Shown: positions 1 to 7,878, numbered from the stretch's first letter. The stretch is DNA of 12,496 bases from Anaerolineae bacterium (GCA_016928125.1 JAFGLK010000224.1:1-12496), one strand, 5' to 3'. A program made the numbers and translations. Notes: generated from the letters alone by a model not told the origin.

Positions 1-1275
1 CACGTCGGCCTTGATCCGGCGCCACAGGGCGTTTCGCGAGGCACCACCCACGCTGACCACGCGCTGCACGGGCACGCCACCCGCGCCCTCGATCAGTTCG
101 AGCAGATGCCGCATGGCATAGGCCGCGCCCTCCATCACCGCCCGAATCATATCGCCTCGCGTGGTGCTGAGCGAGAGCCCAAAGAACACGCCACGGGCGT
201 GGGGATCCCAGATCGGGGCGCGCTCGCCCATCATGTGCGGCAGAAAGACGACCCCATTGGCCCCAGGCGGCGAAGCCGCGGCCTCCTGGGTCAGCGCGTC
301 ATGCGGCGTCGGGCCCGGTTGGCCAGCGCCGCTCGGATAGAGCACCCGCCCCAGCCACTGCCAGGCGGCGCCCGGCGTGCTGATGGCGCCGATGAGCACC
401 CATACCTCGGGCACCACGTGCCAGCGGGCGAGCAGCTCAGGGGGTGCCACCGGCTCAGGCAGGCACACGGCGATCATCTCGGATGTGCCGCTGACGTCAA
501 AGGCGTCGCCTGGGTGGATGGCGCCCACGCCCAGCGAGGCCATGGCGCCATCCAGGCCACCCAGCGCCACCGGGAGGCCCGACCGCAGGTCAAGGCTGGC
601 TGCCACATCGGCGCACAGTGGGGCGATGAAGTGGGGCGGCATCACGGGCGCCACACGCGCCAGATCGAATCCAAAGGCCTCGGCAAGCTCGCCGCTCCAC
701 GCGCGCCGCCGATAGTCGTACAGCCCGTAGAAGCTGGCGTTCGTCCAGTCGACGCGCGTCTCGCCGGTCAGCCAGCGGAAGAGGATACTGCCCGTTTGTG
801 CGAAAACCTCGGCGGCGGCATAGATATCAGGCTCGTGCTCGCGTATCCAGAGCACCGAGGCCAGGCTGGTGTTGCCAGTGGCCAGGCGGTTGCCCGTCAC
901 TTGAACGGCGTGCGGGGCGCGCTCCTGCATCCAAGCCACCTGGCTGGCGCTGCGCGTGTCGAAATAGGCAATGGCCCGGCGGAGAGGCCGGCCCTCGGCG
1001 TCCAGGGGGGCGACCGTGCCGATCATGTTGCTCAGGCCGATGCCCGCGACACGCTGGGGAGGGATCGTCGCCTCGACCAGCACGGCCCTCACGCCACGTG
1101 TGACCGCCTGGCCCCAGTCTTGGGGATCCACCTCGGCCCAGCCTGAGTGGGGCGAGTGCAGCGGGATGGGCGCCTCATGCAATCCGAGCAGCTCGCCCTG
1201 CGCGCTGAAGAGGGCGACCTTGAGCGCTGTGCCGCCGATGTCGATGGCCAGAAGGCATGGGGACGTGTCGTCCAT
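1..1275 (-). CDS. FGGY-family carbohydrate kinase (C-terminus cut by window edge)
   Basis: This is an ATP-dependent sugar kinase of the FGGY family (xylulokinase/gluconokinase/glycerol kinase fold), cytoplasmic. 425 residues are visible and the frame is open at the left edge; the family is usually about 500 residues, so roughly the last 70-80 are missing. It opens with the phosphate-binding segment DIGGTALK (12-19). The segment YFDTRSASQ (104-112) matches the family position W-x-D-x-R, but with Phe for Trp. GGLDGAMAS (239-247) carries the expected catalytic base, Asp242. SGTSEM (262-267), LPHMMGERAP (345-354) and GGASRNALW (410-418) are typical of the C-terminal ATPase half. The xylulokinase signature GQMHG is replaced by GLSNMIG (80-86), so the substrate cannot be named. 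The ATG at 1275 puts the phosphate loop at the usual place; only a weak GAGAG lies upstream. The gene starts 16 nt after the membrane protein's stop, so it is probably the last visible gene of the glycan operon. The family call is firm; substrate unknown. Confidence 0.9.
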   Translation of the reverse strand, partial: MDDTSPCLLAIDIGGTALKVALFSAQGELLGLHEAPIPLHSPHSGWAEVDPQDWGQAVTRGVRAVLVEATIPPQRVAGIGLSNMIGTVAPLDAEGRPLRRAIAYFDTRSASQVAWMQERAPHAVQVTGNRLATGNTSLASVLWIREHEPDIYAAAEVFAQTGSILFRWLTGETRVDWTNASFYGLYDYRRRAWSGELAEAFGFDLARVAPVMPPHFIAPLCADVAASLDLRSGLPVALGGLDGAMASLGVGAIHPGDAFDVSGTSEMIAVCLPEPVAPPELLARWHVVPEVWVLIGAISTPGAAWQWLGRVLYPSGAGQPGPTPHDALTQEAAASPPGANGVVFLPHMMGERAPIWDPHARGVFFGLSLSTTRGDMIRAVMEGAAYAMRHLLELIEGAGGVPVQRVVSVGGASRNALWRRIKADV

Positions 1276-1291
1276 GGGACGCTCTCTCAAT

Positions 1292-3967
1292 CTACTGGGG
1301 ACATGCCTGTCCGGGAATGAGCTCCAAGCCGTAGAGCACGATGCCCAGATCGCGCTCGTCGGCCCCGTTAGAGAAGGCGGCGGCGTTCCAGGTGTTGCTC
1401 TGCAGGCTGAGCTCCAGATCATCCAGGTTGACGTTTTCGATGTCCCGACCGGAGACCTCCAACTTAGCCCACCTGGCTTGTGGATCGAGATCCTGTTCGA
1501 GAAGCGGGATGCCCTCGGCCTCGAGAACCAGGTGCGCCACTCGCTCCCCCTCTGGGCGCCAACCCGAGAGGTCAACCTTCAGGCAGAAGTCGGCCGGCTC
1601 GGCCGTATCCTCACCGGGCCAGGGCAGGACGATCAGGGCCTCATCTTGGGTCCAGCGGAACGAATCGCCCTCGGGGGTGGTCTCGACAGCGTAAAAGCCG
1701 GAAGTCAGATGGGGATAGCTCCCCGGGCCCATGCGAACGCTGACGCTCTGCACTGCCGTGTGGCTCTGCGCCTCAACGACGGGCAGGACCTGGTATACGT
1801 CCAGAGTGAACACCAGCTGAGCCAGATCGGTCGCATTCGGAGGCCGGCCCGTGGGATGCCTCAGCACAGGCACCTCGACCTGCTCGAGGAACTGCCCCTC
1901 CAGGTGCCACTGCGGTGGTCGCCAGTTCGATCCATCGTCCGTCACGATGAAAAAGACCTGCCGCTCGCCGGCAAACGCCGACTGGATCAGGCGGTCCGTA
2001 ACGGGCGAGTCGCTCCGGATCGCCTCCCTGTCTTGAAGCACAAAGGAAGGCAAGTCGAAGACCATCTCCATGGTTGGGGCGAGTTTCCAGCCGATCTCGC
2101 CATCGTCGAATAGGAGCACAGCGCCTGGCGGGAACCGGCCCGCGAAGGCTTCCAACTGCGACCACATGCCCGCGTACTCGTGATGCCTGAGCAGGGGCCA
2201 GGCGCGCTGCCCTATGGTAAAGGCCTGCACCAACACCAGCAGGGCCGCTAGGGGATAGACGCACCGGGCGACGCCGCGCGCCCTGCTCTGATCCAGGTGG
2301 GCACGTATCCACGCAGCCCCTCGCACGATCGCGTGGCTGGCGCCCAGAGCCAGAGCTGGCATGACGATGGGCACCAGCCTTCGCATGGCCCAGGGATGTA
2401 CGGGCGCGACCATGGGACTGGCAGAGTAGAGAAAGAGAAACACGAGAGGCACTCCATAAAACGCGCTCAGCTCGGCTCGTGCGGCACTTCCGCGACTGGA
2501 CCAAGCGATCCAAAACGCGCCCAGTATGCTCAGAACGAGTCCAGGGCGGGTCCAATACTGAACAAGCCACCCTGGCAGGCTATAGGCCCATGGGCGAGAC
2601 ACGAGAAGCCAGAGCGCCAAGGCCCCCCAGACGAGCCACCCCGCGGAGATCAGCGATTGGGAAGCCCGGGCAAACCATGCGACGGTGCCTCGCAGTCTGC
2701 CTCGGATCGCGAGGACGCCGGCCCCGAGAAACAGAGCCACGAGGAACGCCAGCGCCACACGGAAAGCCTCCAGGGACAGGACCGTCAGCGCGCGGGTAAC
2801 GAAATAGAGCGGAGATGTCGCGACGCTCAAAAGCGTGCCGAGCAGACTGGTGACCAGAAGTGCGATCAACCACACACGATCGACGTCGCGAGAACGGGCG
2901 CGGTCCGATTGCCATCCGAGAAGGAGCAACGATGCGACCGGGATGACTAGAAGCAGTGCCTCGAAACGCGCAAGAGTAAGAAGCGCCAGCCCAGAGGCGC
3001 TCCAGAGCGCCAATGGGCGCGCAAACGCATCCATCCCTCGATGCTCATCCAATAGCCGGCAAAGGTATAGGCCCCCCAGTAGGAGAACCTGGGTATGAAC
3101 TTCGGACACCGGGAAGCGAGCAAACCAGAGCTGCAGCAGGCTCGCACCCAGGAAAAGCACCCCCACCAGGCCAGCGACCGATCCTGAGAGACGCGAACCG
3201 AGGGCGTAGAGGAGAGCCAATCCCAACACACCAAAGAGGCCGACATGCCAGACCGCGCCGGATGGTCCTAGGAGCCAGACGCAGATGGCTGACCACACTT
3301 TCGGCAGCGAAAGAAAGCCGATCTCCAGGTCAGGCGACAAGATAGACCAAAGGAAAAACGGACCATAATGATGGGATAGAACGGGTCCAGAGGTCTCCAT
3401 ATAGGAGAATTGTTCGATAAAATCGAGATAGGCAGGCTTGGGGAGTGTGATCGTCGGCTCCCAATAGCCGCCCGGCGCCGCGTGCTGAAAATCATAGATG
3501 GCCTCTGGCGCAAAGGAGAGCGTCCCGTCGCGCGTGAGCAAAATGCCCCCGATCGTGTACACCGAGGCATCGGTGGTGAGAAGCAGTGTCTCAGCCGGCT
3601 TGCTGTACAACCAGCTCGCGAGGGCAAGCAGCCCGATGAGGGTGACGCCGACCCATGCAGGCATCCTGGGGGGCGCAGTACCCAGATGCTCTGGGGGCAG
3701 GTGGCGACGATAGGCGCGCCACTGGGTCCAGACGATCCACAGGAACAGCGCGCCCAGGAGCAGCCACCACCGAAAGATGCCCAAACATGCCAGGATGGTG
3801 CCGATCCAAGATACGGCGACGATGCCCAGCAGGGCGCACAGAGCCAGGCGCTCCACCCAGCTTCGCACCGGCAAGCGTACCAGTCGCCCAGCCAGCAGCC
3901 AGCCAACGAGCGTGACGGCAGCCAAAAGTGCTGGGAGGATCAGGTGGGACAAGATCGACTCAGCCAT
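1292..3967 (-). CDS. Large polytopic membrane protein, GT-C glycosyltransferase-like, with soluble C-terminal part
   Basis: An 891-residue protein: residues 1 to about 590 hold roughly 14 hydrophobic segments, and the last 300 residues are soluble. The shape fits GT-C enzymes (PMT/ArnT-like), which use lipid-phosphate sugars and act on the outer face of the membrane. Suggestive features are an Asp in the first large loop (TTDASVYT, 131-138; possible catalytic base D133), HHYGPFF (199-205), FPVSEVHTQ (285-293) and a Trp/Arg-Arg helix start, WAMRRLVP (526-533). The tail (about 600-891) looks beta-rich and ends with NTW...DERDLGIVL (about 858-879), which resembles a short beta-sandwich ending I associate with polysaccharide-cluster proteins. 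I chose the ATG at 3967, 12 nt after a GGGAGAG-type Shine-Dalgarno. An in-frame TTG at 3994 would add nine residues but overlaps that site. The gene lies 55 nt after the second glycosyltransferase. It could instead be a non-catalytic polymerase or flippase-like protein; substrate unknown. Confidence 0.75.
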   Translation of the reverse strand: MAESILSHLILPALLAAVTLVGWLLAGRLVRLPVRSWVERLALCALLGIVAVSWIGTILACLGIFRWWLLLGALFLWIVWTQWRAYRRHLPPEHLGTAPPRMPAWVGVTLIGLLALASWLYSKPAETLLLTTDASVYTIGGILLTRDGTLSFAPEAIYDFQHAAPGGYWEPTITLPKPAYLDFIEQFSYMETSGPVLSHHYGPFFLWSILSPDLEIGFLSLPKVWSAICVWLLGPSGAVWHVGLFGVLGLALLYALGSRLSGSVAGLVGVLFLGASLLQLWFARFPVSEVHTQVLLLGGLYLCRLLDEHRGMDAFARPLALWSASGLALLTLARFEALLLVIPVASLLLLGWQSDRARSRDVDRVWLIALLVTSLLGTLLSVATSPLYFVTRALTVLSLEAFRVALAFLVALFLGAGVLAIRGRLRGTVAWFARASQSLISAGWLVWGALALWLLVSRPWAYSLPGWLVQYWTRPGLVLSILGAFWIAWSSRGSAARAELSAFYGVPLVFLFLYSASPMVAPVHPWAMRRLVPIVMPALALGASHAIVRGAAWIRAHLDQSRARGVARCVYPLAALLVLVQAFTIGQRAWPLLRHHEYAGMWSQLEAFAGRFPPGAVLLFDDGEIGWKLAPTMEMVFDLPSFVLQDREAIRSDSPVTDRLIQSAFAGERQVFFIVTDDGSNWRPPQWHLEGQFLEQVEVPVLRHPTGRPPNATDLAQLVFTLDVYQVLPVVEAQSHTAVQSVSVRMGPGSYPHLTSGFYAVETTPEGDSFRWTQDEALIVLPWPGEDTAEPADFCLKVDLSGWRPEGERVAHLVLEAEGIPLLEQDLDPQARWAKLEVSGRDIENVNLDDLELSLQSNTWNAAAFSNGADERDLGIVLYGLELIPGQACPQ

Positions 3968-4022
3968 AGGCAGATCCAGCTCTCCCTCCTCCAACTGGCC
4001 CCGCTGGTCATCTCACGAACGG

Positions 4023-5429
4023 CTAGCTTGATCCATGCGAGCGGGCCGCGTCGGCGAGCAGTTCATGGATCGCGTGGGCCAACGGTCTGAGCAAGCTGTC
4101 ACTGGGAGGCTGCACGCCGAGCTGCGCCAAGGCCTCTGCCGCAAGGTCGGCCATTCCACCACGGCTGGGCGGCTCCTGACTAGAGTGCGCCCGCTGACGA
4201 GCCTGCATCTCTACACGCAGCGTTTGCTGGCGTTCCGCAACCTCCCGTATCGCCGAGATGAATCGCTCCGCGATCATGTCCAGTGCGTGATGCTCCCGCA
4301 CGTAGGCTTTGCCCCTGGCCGCCAGCGCGCTGGCTACCTCCGGGTGCGTCAGCAGGTAATCGAGTGTCGCGAAGAGCTGATCCTCTTCATCGGCGGCCTC
4401 CGGCTGGATGCGGATGATGGCGTCCTCGGGAATGTCCGCCATGGGCTCGATATCGCTGATGATCGTGGGCACACCGAGCCCAAGGAGCAGGATGGGCGGA
4501 TAACTGGTGCCCCCTGCGTGCGGGTAACGCAACTGCACGGCCACGTCGGCGATGTGCATGTAGTACGCCAGCTCCTCGTTTGAGACCCAGCCGGTCAGCC
4601 GGACCCTGTCGCCCAAGCCCAAATGCCCGATCTGGTCAAGCAGCTCTTGCTTGCTCTGCGGAGACCCGATCAACACATAGGTTGCCTTGGGATGACGCCC
4701 CACTAGCCGCTGAAAGGCCCGTAACGCGATAGGCAGGCGATTGTGCGGGCTGGTTAACCCCACCGTGATAATCAGCGGTCCCTCGCCAACACCCAGGCTG
4801 CGGCGGATCGCCACCGGGTCAACCGCTGAGAGCTGCGCGATGACCTGAAATTGAAGTGGGATGTGGTAGACTCGCAGGCTCGGACGACGGCTAACCAGAT
4901 AGCCGCGCATGTAGGGATTGGAGACGATGAGGGCCAGGCTGCTGTCAAGCACGCGGTCAATCAGAGGATAGGCGTTCATGATCTCCTCGCCACGGCCGCT
5001 CAGAACTTGATAGGCGCGCTGCACACCCTCCGCACCATAGTTGTAGCGCATTTCAGATACATAGGCGTCGGGATTGCCGCGCCCTACAGCCCAGCCCAGG
5101 ATGGCATGATGCAAACACAGGTCATGCAGAAACACCAAACCGGGATGGCACTGCATAGCCTCGAGCATGTAGCCATGGATGCTGGCTACGTTGCCAATCT
5201 GGTAGACAACGAGGTCAAATTCATGAGCACACTGCTCAAAGCCTTCACGATCAAGGACCGGTATGCCCCCTGGAGCCCCAGGCCGAAACATCGCATGCGT
5301 AGGATGGTATTCGTCATTCGTCACCACAGTGATGTCAAGCTCTTTCGACATCAGAGGCAGCAACCCCTCGATATGCTCCGCTAGTCCGGAGCGGATAGGG
5401 CTGACCGGTGTAAAGAGAGCGATGCGCAT
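4023..5429 (-). CDS. GT-B glycosyltransferase, GT4-like
   Basis: A 468-residue cytoplasmic sugar transferase, likely adding a residue from a nucleotide sugar to a lipid- or protein-linked glycan. The N-terminal Rossmann domain starts MRIALFTPVSPIRSG, where the SG is the usual acceptor-side loop; VVYQIGN (74-80) and LHDLCLHH (101-108) follow as in GT4 relatives. The C-terminal domain begins with IITVGLTSPHNR (220-231), then VLIGSP (252-257) and LTGWVSNEELAYYM (278-291). The donor-binding loop LRYPHAGGTSYPP (300-312) to GLGVP (317-321) has no Glu or Asp, although family members usually keep at least one Glu there. After about residue 400 there is a helical, Gln/Arg-rich tail not needed for the fold. 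The ATG at 5429 is four bases past the previous gene's stop, which suggests translational coupling. Upstream in-frame TTG (5456) and ATG (5441) codons exist, but they lie within the previous gene and before the conserved first strand. Confidence 0.88.
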   Translation of the reverse strand: MRIALFTPVSPIRSGLAEHIEGLLPLMSKELDITVVTNDEYHPTHAMFRPGAPGGIPVLDREGFEQCAHEFDLVVYQIGNVASIHGYMLEAMQCHPGLVFLHDLCLHHAILGWAVGRGNPDAYVSEMRYNYGAEGVQRAYQVLSGRGEEIMNAYPLIDRVLDSSLALIVSNPYMRGYLVSRRPSLRVYHIPLQFQVIAQLSAVDPVAIRRSLGVGEGPLIITVGLTSPHNRLPIALRAFQRLVGRHPKATYVLIGSPQSKQELLDQIGHLGLGDRVRLTGWVSNEELAYYMHIADVAVQLRYPHAGGTSYPPILLLGLGVPTIISDIEPMADIPEDAIIRIQPEAADEEDQLFATLDYLLTHPEVASALAARGKAYVREHHALDMIAERFISAIREVAERQQTLRVEMQARQRAHSSQEPPSRGGMADLAAEALAQLGVQPPSDSLLRPLAHAIHELLADAARSHGSS

Positions 5430-5433
5430 GAGT

Positions 5434-6474
5434 CTATGCATCCAGCAATCTGTCAATCGTCCGATCCCACGTGATGGCGCTCACTTGGGATCGGGCGGCT
5501 TCACCGAGGCGCCTGGCCAGCGTTCGCTCGGCATAGAGCCTGTCGATACGCTCCCCCAGCGTCGCAGGATCATCGGATGGAGTGATATAGCCCGTAATCC
5601 CATCCTGGACGAACTCGAGTACGCCGCCGCTGTCGTTTGTGGTTAAGACGGGTTTCGCGGACTTCATCGCCTCCACCGTCGCCAGGCCATAGTCCTCGTC
5701 AACCGGGGCATAGTAGAGCGCCAGGGCGCAGGCATAGAGGCGGAGGAGCTCCTCGTTGGCCACGAATCCCAGAAAATCGATGCGATCCTGTGCGCCAACC
5801 TTGACAGCCAGTTTTCTCAGATCGTCCAGATCCGGACCACGGCCAGAGATGACACACCGAACTGGCGTACGAACATATCCCATGGCCCTCACCAGATGAT
5901 CCACGCGCTTGAGCGCATTCAGTCGACTCACGCTCAGGACAAAGTCGCCATAGTCGTCGTTGTGGAAGCGCCCATCCATGGCCGGCGGAGGATAGAGAAC
6001 TTGAGATTCCACCTGATTGTAGCGCGCCAGCCGGCCAGCGACGTTCTTTGAGATGGAATATATCCCCTTGGACTCTCTGATCGTCCTGGTGTCCATGATT
6101 CTGATTTGCTCACGGAGCTCCTGATCCGCAGAGGAGTTGTCAAACCAGCAATGCTCCGTTCCGAACATATCATAGGCCTGGCGCAGCTGATGAACAAGCC
6201 AGGTGATCTTGTGTTTGTGACTGACAGCATAGGCGGGATACTTGAGGGTGATCACCCGATCGATGGGCTGCAGATCATGCGCCGTCTGAAGGTCCACCAG
6301 GCGCCACATCAGGTAGTTCTTGAGGATATTCTCTTTGGGATGCCAACTCTGTGGCAGCTGTACCAGTACTGTCTCATGCCCCCGCGCGCGCAACTGCTCC
6401 ACCAGCGCATCCGCCAGAATCTCGGCGCCGCCGTACTCAAAAGGCACCTGGCTGTTGCACACGGCGATACGCAC
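5434..6474 (-). CDS. GT-B glycosyltransferase, GT4 family
   Basis: A 346-residue retaining glycosyltransferase with the GT-B fold, expected to be cytoplasmic or membrane-peripheral. The N-terminal half has the acceptor loop EYGGAE (13-18) after the first strand. The C-terminal half starts with FVLSVSRLNALKRVD (178-192), followed by VISGRGPD (208-215) and FLGFVANEELLRLY (234-247). PVDEDYGLATVEAM (257-270) carries an intact E-x7-E pair (E260 and E268), which binds the donor sugar-nucleotide. Length is normal for GT4. The start is GTG at 6474, only two bases after the methyltransferase stop codon, so the two genes are probably translated in a coupled way; there is no other start near the first strand. 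The sugar and linkage cannot be read from sequence. Compared with the next gene, this enzyme keeps the full catalytic loop, so the two are not simple duplicates. Confidence 0.93.
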   Translation of the reverse strand: MRIAVCNSQVPFEYGGAEILADALVEQLRARGHETVLVQLPQSWHPKENILKNYLMWRLVDLQTAHDLQPIDRVITLKYPAYAVSHKHKITWLVHQLRQAYDMFGTEHCWFDNSSADQELREQIRIMDTRTIRESKGIYSISKNVAGRLARYNQVESQVLYPPPAMDGRFHNDDYGDFVLSVSRLNALKRVDHLVRAMGYVRTPVRCVISGRGPDLDDLRKLAVKVGAQDRIDFLGFVANEELLRLYACALALYYAPVDEDYGLATVEAMKSAKPVLTTNDSGGVLEFVQDGITGYITPSDDPATLGERIDRLYAERTLARRLGEAARSQVSAITWDRTIDRLLDA

Positions 6475-6476
6475 GG

Positions 6477-7733
6477 CTACGCCCCCGGTCGGTAGGCCAC
6501 GATGGCATAGTCCTGCGGGCCATACAGGAAACGATTGAGCTGCTCCGTGTTCTGCTGCAGGTGGACGGCCAAGCCCCGCAGGGAGGGCAGCCCCTCCACC
6601 TCAGGTAGGCTCTGAAGGCGCTCAGCATCAGGAACGGCGTGCAGATAGCGCGTCTCGATGCGATGCAAGCCGGCCTGCTCCAGCAGAAAGCGCGCCAACT
6701 CGGGATGCAGTGGGGTGCGGTGTGTGGGATCCAGCAGGTACCAGTTGGCCAGCGCCCACAGGCAGACCGGGTTGATCGTCTCGGCCAGGATGAATCCACC
6801 CGGGGCCAGCTTGGCGGCGATCAGCCGGAAAAGGGTCAGCAGCTGCTCCGGGCGGAAATGCTCAACCACCTGGATCAAGCTCACCGCAGCCAGGCTGCCA
6901 TCAGGAAGGGACTGCAAGTGAGTCAGCGCATCCTCGCAGCGCACATCGCGGCCCGCCTCACGTCCGATGGCGACGGCATCAGCGTCGATGTCGATACCGT
7001 AAGCGTCCAAGCCCAATCCGGCCAAATGCTCCGCAAACTCACCCCGACCCGCGCCCACATCCAGCACCAGCCGTCGCTCTGCTCGCCCATCGGCCTGCGC
7101 GCGCACGAGGCACAGGAACAGGTCGTCATAGTCGCCCAGGCGTGCAGCCATCTGGTGCACGTTGCGGTACAACGCGCCCAACACAAAATCATCCGAGCGG
7201 GCCGACGGAAGCGAAGGGGCTGAGGGCTCTGGCGCAGGCTCTACAGCTTGCCGTCCCTCGCGAGCCCAGTTCTCGAGGCGTTGCAGCCGCAAGCGCAACG
7301 CTTCCTCCTGTTGCAGGCGGCCTTCGCGCTCTACCGCCAGTGCCGACTGGATCTGAGCCTCGACTTGCTGCCGTAGAGCCACACTCTCACGCTCCTGGCG
7401 CGCCAAGGCCGCCTCATGGCGGGCCAGGGCCTCGCTCACCGCCGCGTTGAGGGCGTTCTGCTGGTCGATGATTGGATTGATGTACCAACGCAAGAGCCGG
7501 CGTGTGATCTTTTGGGCGTAGGCCACCAGCTTGGGCACGAGACCCCGAGGCATCTTGGGCCAGCCAATGGGCAGATGCGAATTGACCCACTGATGCTGAC
7601 GCACGTTGGCCAGGGGATCTGGTGGATCGAGAACCCCCATGCTCTCCAGGGCCGCCCGATGTTTCCTCAGGGCCGCTTGCAGATCCGCCAGGATGGCATC
7701 CACATCCTCAGACTGACTCGCGCTCATGCTCAC
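6477..7733 (-). CDS. Class I SAM-dependent methyltransferase with N-terminal coiled coil (surface glycan type)
   Basis: A 418-residue protein likely to methylate a sugar or a terminal group on a surface glycan. Residues 1-85 hold a short helical region and a basic stretch. Residues 84-100, including INPIIDQQNALN, resemble a motif found before the catalytic domain in polysaccharide-cluster methyl- and glycosyltransferases. Residues about 100-165 are Ala/Glu/Gln/Arg-rich and predicted to be a coiled coil, followed by a Pro/Ser linker (166-180). The SAM-binding domain has LDVGAGRGEF (224-233), acidic GIDID (246-250), QVVEHF (288-293) and LAPGGFILAETINP (309-322). DPTHRTPLHPE (335-345) is a strong signature of surface-polysaccharide methyltransferases. 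The start is GTG at 7733, because GGAG lies 8 nt upstream; the ATG two codons later would be 14 nt from it. It is the first gene of the operon, about 40 nt after the predicted transcription start. The acceptor is unknown. Confidence 0.9.
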   Translation of the reverse strand: MSMSASQSEDVDAILADLQAALRKHRAALESMGVLDPPDPLANVRQHQWVNSHLPIGWPKMPRGLVPKLVAYAQKITRRLLRWYINPIIDQQNALNAAVSEALARHEAALARQERESVALRQQVEAQIQSALAVEREGRLQQEEALRLRLQRLENWAREGRQAVEPAPEPSAPSLPSARSDDFVLGALYRNVHQMAARLGDYDDLFLCLVRAQADGRAERRLVLDVGAGRGEFAEHLAGLGLDAYGIDIDADAVAIGREAGRDVRCEDALTHLQSLPDGSLAAVSLIQVVEHFRPEQLLTLFRLIAAKLAPGGFILAETINPVCLWALANWYLLDPTHRTPLHPELARFLLEQAGLHRIETRYLHAVPDAERLQSLPEVEGLPSLRGLAVHLQQNTEQLNRFLYGPQDYAIVAYRPGA

Positions 7734-7741
7734 CCACTGTG

Positions 7742-7745
7742 CTCC
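7742..7745 (-). promoter_or_regulatory. Shine-Dalgarno site for the methyltransferase (decides GTG start)
   Basis: GGAG on the minus strand, 8 nt before the GTG at 7733. This spacing favours the GTG over the ATG at 7727. Confidence 0.6.
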
Positions 7746-7780
7746 AAGGTGTGGTTATCTCCTACATGTGCAGGCAAGCC

Positions 7781-7809
7781 ATTGTACCTTGCCCCATAGG
7801 GGGTGTCAA
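7781..7809 (-). promoter_or_regulatory. Predicted sigma-A-type promoter of the glycan operon
   Basis: Reading the minus strand, TTGACA (7809-7804) is followed after exactly 17 nt by TACAAT (7786-7781), one base from the TATAAT consensus. A transcription start would fall near 7774, giving a leader of about 40 nt before the methyltransferase GTG. The spacer holds the short palindrome CCCC-TAT-GGGG (plus-strand CCCCATAGGGG, 7792-7802), which could be an operator. This is the best promoter in the window; it has not been tested. Confidence 0.8.
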
Positions 7810-7823
7810 AGCTGTGCGCTTGA
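7806..7823. promoter_or_regulatory. Imperfect inverted repeat overlapping the -35 box (possible operator)
   Basis: TCAAAGC (7806-7812), five bases, then GCTTGA (7818-7823) form a 6-bp inverted repeat with one extra A. The left arm covers most of the -35 box of the minus-strand promoter, so a bound repressor could block it. The repeat is short and may be chance. Confidence 0.3.
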
Positions 7824-7862
7824 TGATGAGTGACGTTTGTAGGTATTTCGGATGTTAGGGAT

Positions 7863-7868
7863 TATAAT
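7863..7868 (+). promoter_or_regulatory. Predicted -10 box for the MATE gene
   Basis: A perfect TATAAT sits 61 nt before the MATE start codon. No good -35 lies 16-18 nt upstream; the nearest TTG-containing hexamer, TTGTAG at 7837-7842, has a 20-nt spacer. The promoter may therefore be weak or need an activator, or the -35 differs from the usual consensus. Confidence 0.5.
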
Positions 7869-7878
7869 GGACGTCATG

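Noticed and set aside
106..1146. Long plus-strand open frame antisense to the kinase (346 residues)
   Set aside because: It is Arg/His/Gly-rich with no recognisable domain and mirrors the kinase frame; high GC makes such shadows common.
971..2113. Plus-strand open frame of 380 residues across the kinase/membrane-gene junction
   Set aside because: No domain and no ribosome binding site of note; it runs opposite two well-supported genes, so it is a shadow frame.
1773..2570. Minus-strand open frame of 265 residues inside the membrane protein gene
   Set aside because: It is an alternate frame of the GT-C-like gene with Arg-rich, domain-free sequence.
3410..4090. Plus-strand frame of 226 residues opposite the membrane gene's start
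   Set aside because: Low-complexity, Gln/Arg-rich translation with no family match that I recognise.
7730..7747. Five-codon leader reading frame (TTG to TGA) overlapping the methyltransferase start
   Set aside because: The frame is too short to support and has TTG start; the overlap of its stop with the GTG may be chance.
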